Below, in pieces: positions 1 through 5,301 of a stretch of 8,025 bases of DNA. Origin of the DNA: an uncultured Riemerella sp. (lineage in GTDB: Bacteria > Bacteroidota > Bacteroidia > Flavobacteriales > Weeksellaceae); contig CALHQK010000024.1 in the NCBI GenBank assembly GCA_938037185.1, positions 1 through 8,025 on the forward strand, read 5' to 3'. The translations under genes were made by a program, and so were the position numbers. The notes below the pieces were generated by a model. That model made no database searches and had not been told where the DNA came from. It was given only the letters and a program-made list of their open reading frames with translations. The stretch's first letter is position 1, and each line of letters starts with the position of its first letter.

Positions 1-851
1 AAAACTCGCTGGAGGCCATCAAGAAGGAAGCCCACAGAATAAAGATAGTAACCATAGAGCGGATAATGGTGGAATTCAATAAAATAATGCTCTCCGAGAA
101 GCCATCCACAGGGCTGAAAATCATGAAAGATACTGGACTGCTGGAACTCATCATCCCAGAGCTTACCGCATTAGAGGGCATAGAAGAGGTGGAAGGGCAG
201 ACGCATAAGGACAATTTCTGGCATACCTTAGAGGTGGTGGATAACATTTCCCAAAACACAGAAAACCTCTGGCTGCGCTGGGCTGCCCTGCTGCACGACA
301 TCGGGAAAGCGCCGACCAAGAAGTTTGTAAAAGGCACGGGATGGACTTTCCACGGGCATGAGTTCTTGGGTTCTAAAATGGTAAAAACTCTTTTCCAGCG
401 GCTGAAACTGCCTTTGGGTAAAGACATGAAATATGTCCAAAAGATGGTGAAACTCTCCTCCCGTCCTATAGCCCTTATCTCCGATGAGGCTTCTGACAGC
501 GCCCTGCGGAGGATGCTCTTTGATGCAGGAGAAGATTTAGAAGACCTTTTCACGCTCTGTAAGGCTGATATTACCACTAAAAACGCACAAAAGCAGGAGA
601 AATTCAAGAAAAATTTTGAATATGTAGCCCAAAAAATAAAGGAAGTAGAAGAAAAAGACCACATAAGAAACTTCCAGCCGCCCATTACAGGAGAGGAAAT
701 TATGGCAATGTTCAACCTTGCCCCAGGCAGGGAAATCGGTATCCTGAAAGAAAGAGTAAAGGAGGCTATTTTGGAGGGAAATATCCCTAACGAGAAAGAA
801 GCGGCGAGGGAATTTGTCCTGCAGGAAGCAAAAAAAATGAAGCTGACTTAG
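1..851 (+). CDS. cca: CCA-adding enzyme / HD-domain tRNA nucleotidyltransferase, C-terminal part (5' end outside window)
   Basis: The reading frame is open from base 3 and enters the window already coding (NSLEAIKKEAHRIKIVTIER), so the ATG at 66 is internal and not the start. The visible 282 residues match the C-terminal half of class II CCA-adding enzymes / poly(A) polymerase family proteins: the RNA-binding helical part (residues 1-45), then an HD domain with FWHTLE (His74), LLHDIGK (His98-Asp99) and FHGHEF (His117/His119), and a C-terminal helical tail. The family adds or repairs the 3' CCA of tRNA in the cytoplasm; fused HD domains in this family can carry phosphohydrolase activity. The catalytic nucleotidyltransferase domain (GSxxRD, DxD) lies upstream of the window, so activity cannot be checked here. 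Base composition is clearly richer in GC than priA (241-300 is 32/60 GC by hand count). It is convergent with the lipoprotein gene and ends inside the stem of a terminator. Family call is firm; the symbol is slightly less so. Confidence 0.88.
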   Translation, partial: NSLEAIKKEAHRIKIVTIERIMVEFNKIMLSEKPSTGLKIMKDTGLLELIIPELTALEGIEEVEGQTHKDNFWHTLEVVDNISQNTENLWLRWAALLHDIGKAPTKKFVKGTGWTFHGHEFLGSKMVKTLFQRLKLPLGKDMKYVQKMVKLSSRPIALISDEASDSALRRMLFDAGEDLEDLFTLCKADITTKNAQKQEKFKKNFEYVAQKIKEVEEKDHIRNFQPPITGEEIMAMFNLAPGREIGILKERVKEAILEGNIPNEKEAAREFVLQEAKKMKLT

Positions 852-870
852 AGGTCAGCTTCTGTTTTTT
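831..870. terminator. Bidirectional intrinsic terminator between cca and the convergent lipoprotein gene
   Basis: A perfect 9-bp inverted repeat, GAAGCTGAC (839-847) and GTCAGCTTC (854-862), encloses a 6-base loop. On the + strand it is followed by TGTTTTTT (863-870). On the - strand it is followed by a run of T complementary to the A tract at 831-837. The same hairpin can therefore end transcription in both directions. The stem includes the last codons and stop (849-851) of cca. The lipoprotein stop (869-871) lies just beyond the + strand T tract. Confidence 0.85.
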
Positions 871-1495
871 ATTTTTTACCATAAGGTATTTTTTTACTTG
901 CATTCCGCATGAGGCTTTCTACCAAATCGGAGTAGCTGCTTGTCCATCCGCCGGAGTAGGTATTGTCATAGTTCCAGAAGACTTTTTGTGCTTTGCAGTC
1001 GTAGATGCTTATAGCAGCCTTTATTTCGTTGGTCTTTCCTTCAATTCCTAAAAGAATAGAAGCCGCTGCGGCAATTTCCTCGCCCACCGGTTTGGAAAGA
1101 TTATAGCTGGAAGTTACAATCCCATCCACTTTCAGGGCTCTGCATAGTTCCTCTTTTGTAGGTGTTTCATCAAGAAGTCTGGCTCTTTTCAGGCGGGCAT
1201 TAGTAGTCTCTATATCTTGAATTTCCTGTGAAGCCTTCCCCTGCATTAGTCTTTTCAGCCACCATGCGTAGGTTTCTCTTTGGAAGTTCTCTGTTTCGGT
1301 TTTCTTTCTTTCAGCAGGGATATCTTTCCCGATTGCATGTTTCTTCGGTGTCAAAGAAACGGCAGGTGGAGCAATCGCTAAGGTTTTCTGATTGGCAATT
1401 AATGACTCGGTATCATTTGACTGATAAACCTTCGCACCGCTGCAAGAAGCTAATACAGCCAGTGCGGGAACTAATTTTATAAATGAACATTTCAT
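869..1495 (-). CDS. Conserved flavobacterial lipoprotein of unknown function
   Basis: This is a 208-residue protein with a short type II signal peptide: positive N-terminus, hydrophobic stretch, and lipobox L-A-S-C with the lipidated Cys at residue 18. The residues after Cys18 (S-G-A-K) lack an acidic run like the Bacteroidota surface-export signal, so I infer a periplasm-facing lipoprotein. The body has an N-terminal strand TLAIAPPAVSL (about 38-48), a charged helical middle, an ALKVDGIVTSSY segment (about 120-131), an IYDCKAQKVFWNYDNTYSG segment, and a C-terminal MRNASKKIPY motif. This pattern of an AI(A/L)P strand followed by VDG(I/V) resembles TolB-like/GNA1162-type lipoproteins, a fold-level guess only. 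I recognise it as a recurrent flavobacterial hypothetical lipoprotein but know no assigned function. It starts 50 bases after the receptor gene with no clear terminator between, so it may be partly co-transcribed with it, although a separate -7 box precedes it. Confidence 0.85.
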   Translation of the reverse strand: MKCSFIKLVPALAVLASCSGAKVYQSNDTESLIANQKTLAIAPPAVSLTPKKHAIGKDIPAERKKTETENFQRETYAWWLKRLMQGKASQEIQDIETTNARLKRARLLDETPTKEELCRALKVDGIVTSSYNLSKPVGEEIAAAASILLGIEGKTNEIKAAISIYDCKAQKVFWNYDNTYSGGWTSSYSDLVESLMRNASKKIPYGKK

Positions 1496-1512
1496 AATTT
1501 AAATAATTTGTT

Positions 1513-1520
1513 CAAAGTTA
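1513..1520 (-). promoter_or_regulatory. Candidate Bacteroidota -7 promoter box for the lipoprotein gene
   Basis: On the minus strand this reads TAACTTTG, an exact match to TAnnTTTG. It ends 17 bases before the lipoprotein ATG, which would give a leader of about 10 bases. No TTTG-like -33 element is found at the usual 19-base spacing (the site reads CACA), so the call is moderate. Confidence 0.45.
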
Positions 1521-1545
1521 AGAAAAAATCGCAGAAATATGTGAG

Positions 1546-3396
1546 TTAAAACCTATAATTCATCCCGAAAGTGAAATTTCTATTTTTGGTAGTATAACCT
1601 ACAACATCTGTATATTCCTTATTCAGGATGTTATTCAGGTTTAGGTAAAAACTTAGTTTTGGGTTTATCTGCTGGCTGATGCTTGCATTAAACAAATTGA
1701 AATCGCTTAAGATTACTTCCCTCGTGCTGTAAGTGAGGCTGTCATAGTAGGCATCGGCTCTGCTTCCTACAAAAAGATGAGAAATGAGGACTCTGCTCCC
1801 CTTGAAGGGCAAGATTTCTACATAAGAATTTATCCGTTGTTTGGGTTGTCTTTTCATGGCGCTATAGTTTTCTTTTTCCACAAAACTAAAATTCCCTCCG
1901 AAGCCTATTTTAGAAGTGAGTTGATAATTAAATTCCACTTCAAATCCTCTAGTGGTATTTTTACTGATGTTCTTGTAAATCCCGAGATAAGTAAAAGGGT
2001 CGGTATAATAGCCGAAAACATCTTGTTCTTTTCGATGAAACATAGAAACGCTCATAATCTGGCTTCTGTCTTTTTTACCAAAACTGACATTTATCTCGTG
2101 GGAGAGGCTGGTTTCGGGTTTTAAATCTGGATTGGGAAGGACATAAGGCAGGCTGCCAAAACTTTGATAAAGGGTAGGGGAGATGAACGCCGTAGCGAAA
2201 GAATATCCCAACTTGATGAAGGAACTGCCCAATTCTTGGTAGAGGTAAGGATTGGCGCTGTAAGTCCATTGGTTTCCAAATTTAGAATGGTTGGTAAGTC
2301 TTGTCCCAGCTTCTAAATGGACGATTTTATAAGTGAAAAGAGCATTCGCAAAGGCATCAAAACTGCTGTTTTCATTCTCGTTCATTTTTTGGCTTTCGTA
2401 TTGCAGGCCAGCTATCAGCTGGATGTTTTTATTGAAATCATATCGGTTGAACAGCTCTGCAAAAAAGTCTTTCCCTTCGTAGGAATACTGCTCTTGGTAG
2501 GAATTGCCGATAAAACTTTCCCCAACTCTTTTGTTGTTAGAAAACCTTGTATTTAGGGTTAATTGTCCATTTTTATAAAGAAAATTAGCATTTCCGCCGA
2601 GGTAAGCCTGTTTGTCATTTCCTCTGTTTTCGCCATCGGAGAAAGCGCCGTTGTCGTATTTAAAAAGATGATGGTTCCAACCTCCATTTAGGTTAAAATT
2701 AAAGTTTTTAAGGCTGATTCCTGCTTTTGCGTTCAGGGCTTGTTTTTCAAAGCCGTCTTTGTCAAAACTATCATCTCCTTCCGCAGAAGAAAGTCCATCG
2801 GATTTTTCATTAAATCCAGAAATATGATAATTGAAAATACCTAATTTCCCACTGATATCCGCATTTTGTGCAAAAGTCCCATACGAACCGCCCCTCATTC
2901 CGAAGGCGGCATCTATTTTCTTGTGCGAATTTTTCTTGGTTTTAATGTCAATAACCACTGTTCCTGCATTAGAACCATATAAAACGGAAGAAGCACCGTT
3001 TAGGATTTCAATGCTCTCAATGTTTTCTAAGGACAGCAGTCTGATGTCCATCACATTATTTTTTATCGTGGTGACATCTTTCATCGGGATGCCGTCTATG
3101 AGGATAACTACATTATTGTCTCCGCCCCTTACACGCAGGGTTTTAGGCTCGGAATTATTATTGAAACTTCCTGTGATTTGGAAACTTGTAATCCGCTCCA
3201 AAACATCGGACAGAGTCTGACCTTTGTATTTTTCAAGGTCTTTTTGAGTGAGCAGTGTTACATTTTTACCAGATTTATTGATTTCCTGCAAAGATTTGGA
3301 AGCGATGGTCACTTCTGGAATTTGTTTTTCGGTTTGGGCATTAGCAAGAGATAAAAAACCTGCTAATGAAATGCTTAGAATGATTTTTTTGTTCAT
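1546..3396 (-). CDS. btuB: TonB-dependent outer-membrane receptor, BtuB-like (cobalamin/corrinoid uptake)
   Basis: This 616-residue protein takes corrinoids across the outer membrane using TonB-ExbBD energy. Residues 1-20 are a Sec signal peptide ending LANA before Gln21. IPEVTIAS (about 26-33) could serve as the TonB box. The plug domain follows (about 40-155), with LRVRGGDNNVVILIDGIPM near 87-105 and IESIEILNGASSVLYGSNAG near 126-145. The 22-strand barrel fills the rest, with LNNILNKEYTDV near the end and a terminal aromatic MNYRF. Length is normal for BtuB/FepA-type receptors, and there is no SusC-type N-terminal extension. The plug end reads GSNAGTVVIDI rather than the common GSNAxGGVINI. 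Substrate is assigned from the cobalamin riboswitch in its leader; from protein sequence alone it could be another metal-chelate receptor. The ATG at 3396 is chosen because it begins the signal peptide. No btuCDF or cobalamin synthesis genes are in the window. Confidence 0.9.
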   Translation of the reverse strand: MNKKIILSISLAGFLSLANAQTEKQIPEVTIASKSLQEINKSGKNVTLLTQKDLEKYKGQTLSDVLERITSFQITGSFNNNSEPKTLRVRGGDNNVVILIDGIPMKDVTTIKNNVMDIRLLSLENIESIEILNGASSVLYGSNAGTVVIDIKTKKNSHKKIDAAFGMRGGSYGTFAQNADISGKLGIFNYHISGFNEKSDGLSSAEGDDSFDKDGFEKQALNAKAGISLKNFNFNLNGGWNHHLFKYDNGAFSDGENRGNDKQAYLGGNANFLYKNGQLTLNTRFSNNKRVGESFIGNSYQEQYSYEGKDFFAELFNRYDFNKNIQLIAGLQYESQKMNENENSSFDAFANALFTYKIVHLEAGTRLTNHSKFGNQWTYSANPYLYQELGSSFIKLGYSFATAFISPTLYQSFGSLPYVLPNPDLKPETSLSHEINVSFGKKDRSQIMSVSMFHRKEQDVFGYYTDPFTYLGIYKNISKNTTRGFEVEFNYQLTSKIGFGGNFSFVEKENYSAMKRQPKQRINSYVEILPFKGSRVLISHLFVGSRADAYYDSLTYSTREVILSDFNLFNASISQQINPKLSFYLNLNNILNKEYTDVVGYTTKNRNFTFGMNYRF

Positions 3397-3445
3397 TTAA
3401 AATAAATTTTGTTAAGATTAATGGAACAAAAACAAATGAACAAAC

Positions 3446-3469
3446 CTTCCTTGGGTTAATCCAAAGAAA
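3446..3469 (-). promoter_or_regulatory. Candidate expression-platform hairpin of the cobalamin riboswitch
   Basis: On the minus strand TTTCTTTGG (3469-3461) can pair with CCAAGGAAG (3454-3446), 9 bp including two G-U pairs, around a 6-base loop. The bases that follow are U-rich but interrupted (GTTTGTTCATTTGTTTTTG), so it could be a weak intrinsic terminator or a structure governing translation. The loop holds the stop codon of the mini-ORF. The pairing is visible; its role is inferred. Confidence 0.4.
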
Positions 3470-3482
3470 CTTCTTTATCCAT
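3456..3482 (-). CDS. Possible leader mini-ORF in the riboswitch expression platform (MDKEVSLD)
   Basis: An ATG at 3482 opens eight codons (MDKEVSLD) ending in TAA at 3456-3458. It is preceded by GGAGG (3491-3495 on the minus strand) with an 8-base gap, the strongest Shine-Dalgarno-like site I noticed. It lies between the aptamer and btuB, 59 bases before the receptor ATG. Flavobacteria seldom use Shine-Dalgarno sequences, so a strong one is either chance or deliberate. The peptide has no recognisable function; if real, the act of translation is more likely to matter than the product. Confidence 0.3.
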   Translation of the reverse strand: MDKEVSLD

Positions 3483-3514
3483 TTGCTTTTCCTCCGAAAG
3501 CCGATGTATATTTA

Positions 3515-3671
3515 TATTCTGGCAGGTCTCCTGACTTTTGCATTTCTATACCTTCCCGCGTGAGCAGTGGTTTTCTTATAGAAACTTTTCTTCGGCAATT
3601 TACAGTTGCGGGGACAGTTCGGGATTTCCGCCCGATTCCCTTTTCATCTGCCTTTCGGCAGAACCAGAATA
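3515..3671 (-). ncRNA. Cobalamin riboswitch aptamer
   Basis: Read on the minus strand, the conserved blocks appear in order. A P2-like hairpin TCTGCC-GAAA-GGCAGA (3662-3647) is followed by AAAAGGGAATCGGGCGGAAATCCCG. Next comes the B12 box CCCCGCAACTGTAA (3613-3600). Then CCACTG...CGCGGGAAGG (3570-3551), and finally AGTCAGGAGACCTGCC (3536-3521). The ends close as an 8-bp P1 helix, TATTCTGG (3522-3515 region) pairing with CCAGAATA (3671-3664 region), perfectly complementary. A further stem TTTCTATA/TATAGAAA brackets the CCACTG/GGGAAGG element. These are the diagnostic elements of cobalamin riboswitches, which lower expression of the downstream gene when B12 is plentiful. It lies in the leader of the BtuB-like receptor, 118 bases before its ATG. 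Confidence 0.96.
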
Positions 3672-3677
3672 AGTGTG

Positions 3678-3685
3678 CAAATCTA
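3678..3685 (-). promoter_or_regulatory. -7 promoter box for the riboswitch-btuB transcript
   Basis: The minus strand reads TAGATTTG, an exact TAnnTTTG match. A start site 4-8 bases downstream falls at about 3670-3674, which coincides with the first base of the P1 helix at 3671. At 19-base spacing the -33 position reads TTTT (3705-3708), three of four matches to TTTG but in a T-rich run, so it adds little. The -33 position overlaps the T tract of the dacB terminator. Confidence 0.6.
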
Positions 3686-3701
3686 TGAATTTCATTGTAA
3701 A

Positions 3702-3737
3702 TAAAAAAGACCCTTATCTTTTGATAAAAGTCTTTTT
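3702..3737 (-). terminator. Intrinsic terminator of dacB
   Basis: On the minus strand AAAAAGACTTTTATC (3737-3723) pairs with GATAAGGGTCTTTTT (3718-3704), 15 bp with two G-U pairs, around a four-base AAAA loop, and the stem runs into a T tract. It lies 18 bases past the dacB stop, so btuB is separated from dacB transcription. The A-rich left arm gives it some capacity on the other strand, but no + strand gene approaches it. Confidence 0.85.
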
Positions 3738-3755
3738 GGATTAATTTTAAGTTTT

Positions 3756-5174
3756 CTATTTTAAATCAAGAATGGGAATTAAGATGCTTTCCATTTTCTT
3801 TTTTACTTGAGCTACGCTTCCATTATAATTATTAATGAGAAGCGAGAATGTAAGGAGTTTTCCTTTTTTTGTTTTGATGTAGCCAGCCAAGGTTTTTACT
3901 CGGTTCAGCGTTCCTGTTTTTGCAAAAACTTGTCCGTAGGCCTCTGTATTGAGGAACATAGACCGCAAAGTTCCTGTCTGTCCGCCTATCGGCAGGGATT
4001 TAAAGTAAGAATCAAAATGTTTCTCGTTCATCAGTTCAGACAGAAATTTTACCTGAGACATAGGAGTAATCACATTAGAACGGGACAAACCGCTTCCGTC
4101 AGCGTAGTTAAATCCTTGAAAATCAAATGTTTTTTTTGCTAAATGTTTGTTTACCGTTGTTTTTCCTGTATCCAGCGAGTAGTTTCCTTCTTTGTAAAAA
4201 CCGGTGGATTTTAGCAGCGCTTCGGACATATGGTTGTTGCTGGTTTGGTTAATGAAATACACCAAATCCTCTAATTTAGGGGAAAGGTAAGCGGTTATTT
4301 TTTTTCTTTCTTCCTCTGTGTTTTGTGGCTCAGATTTATCAATTACTTTCCCTTCCGTTGGAATTCCGTTTTTAGCTAGACTGGTTTTCAGATTGTTAGC
4401 TAAATAAACAGGAGCATCTGGAAGTTTGGTGGATAAAGCAAAACCACCAAAATTTTCCGTATAGACAATATTCTGAGTATACGGGGAAACATAGATATAT
4501 TTGTAATTATCAGGTTTTTTGTTACCTAATAATTTTTCATGTCTTGGGTCGGTATCATTGGTGCTTCCTGCTGGAAGGAAGTAGTTTTCGCTGCCTTTCC
4601 AAACGATATTGGCAGGTAAAACAGTATTTTTATTATTTCTGAAAACAGCCGTTTTTAGGATAATATCACCCTTTATTCTCTTGATTCCGAGTTCTTTAAT
4701 GGATTTCACAAAATCGCTGACCAGCGCTCCATAAGTACTTGCACCGGCTCTCCCTGTCCCCAGAGAAGGGTCATTACTTCCTATGATGTATAAGTTTCCG
4801 TTTAGAATTCCGTTTTCATCAATATCTCCAGAATATTCCAGCTGTGTAACCCATTGATAATCTTTACCAAACAAAGACATCGCAGCCTCTGTGGTTAGCA
4901 GCTTCGTAGTAGAAGCAGGGATGAGGGAGGCATTTTCATTGTAAGAATTGATAACTTTCTTAGTTTTAGGGTCATACACCACGAAACCCCATTGGGCGTT
5001 GCGCATCACAGGGTCTGTAAACATAGTGGAAATACTATTGTTTAGGACATCTCTGGCAGATGTCGCCGAACTTTTTACTAAAAAATCTCCATCAGAGTAA
5101 ATCTGTGCATTATCCTGCGCTGAAAAATACAGCGGTAAAAAAGCAAAAATGGAGTGTTGAAATATTTTTTTCAT
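3756..5174 (-). CDS. dacB: D-alanyl-D-alanine carboxypeptidase/endopeptidase, PBP4 family (peptidase S13)
   Basis: This 472-residue periplasmic penicillin-binding protein trims D-Ala from muropeptides and/or cuts peptide cross-links. Residues 1-19 form a Sec signal peptide ending YFSA before Gln20. All three active-site motifs of the serine DD-peptidase fold are intact: SxxK as S88-T-T-K91 (PASTTKL), SxN as S312-N-N314 (TSNNHMSEALL), and KTG as K419-T-G421 (FAKTGTLNRV). The S13 signature DGSGLSR is at 359-365. About 220 residues separate SxxK from SxN, the long insertion typical of PBP4 rather than PBP5/6. There is no lipobox and no C-terminal membrane anchor, so the protein is probably soluble or loosely attached. 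It is monocistronic by appearance: 127 bases from priA and closed by its own terminator. The upstream gap is AT-rich with an imperfect palindrome at 5245-5260. The ATG at 5174 is the only start giving a signal peptide. Confidence 0.94.
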   Translation of the reverse strand: MKKIFQHSIFAFLPLYFSAQDNAQIYSDGDFLVKSSATSARDVLNNSISTMFTDPVMRNAQWGFVVYDPKTKKVINSYNENASLIPASTTKLLTTEAAMSLFGKDYQWVTQLEYSGDIDENGILNGNLYIIGSNDPSLGTGRAGASTYGALVSDFVKSIKELGIKRIKGDIILKTAVFRNNKNTVLPANIVWKGSENYFLPAGSTNDTDPRHEKLLGNKKPDNYKYIYVSPYTQNIVYTENFGGFALSTKLPDAPVYLANNLKTSLAKNGIPTEGKVIDKSEPQNTEEERKKITAYLSPKLEDLVYFINQTSNNHMSEALLKSTGFYKEGNYSLDTGKTTVNKHLAKKTFDFQGFNYADGSGLSRSNVITPMSQVKFLSELMNEKHFDSYFKSLPIGGQTGTLRSMFLNTEAYGQVFAKTGTLNRVKTLAGYIKTKKGKLLTFSLLINNYNGSVAQVKKKMESILIPILDLK

Positions 5175-5301
5175 CGTTATTTATTTGATTTTTAATTAAA
5201 TGTGTTAAGCAGAATAACCTGCATAATTGTAAAAACTAAGTAAAGGTAATAATTATTATCAAAATAACTTAAAAAAATATTATAAAATTTGTTAAATTTT
5301 G

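Noticed and set aside
66..68. ATG at 66 as the start of the first gene
   Set aside because: The frame is open to the window edge, and the upstream residues (EAIKKEAHRIKIVTIER) match the CCA-adding enzyme family, so this Met is internal.
1777..2124. Open frame of 115 codons on the + strand
   Set aside because: It lies wholly inside the receptor barrel on the opposite strand; the peptide shows no domain and no promoter or start signal supports it. The same applies to the frames at 2317-2556, 2831-3220, 2075-2269, 1228-1482, 228-440, 3807-4142 and 6127-6423, all overlapped by well-supported genes.
5271..5300. Possible priA terminator: AAAATTT-AAC-AAATTTT hairpin followed by a T7 run on the minus strand
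   Set aside because: The stem is entirely A-T with a three-base loop and six bases separate it from the T run, so it would be very weak; not listed as a feature.
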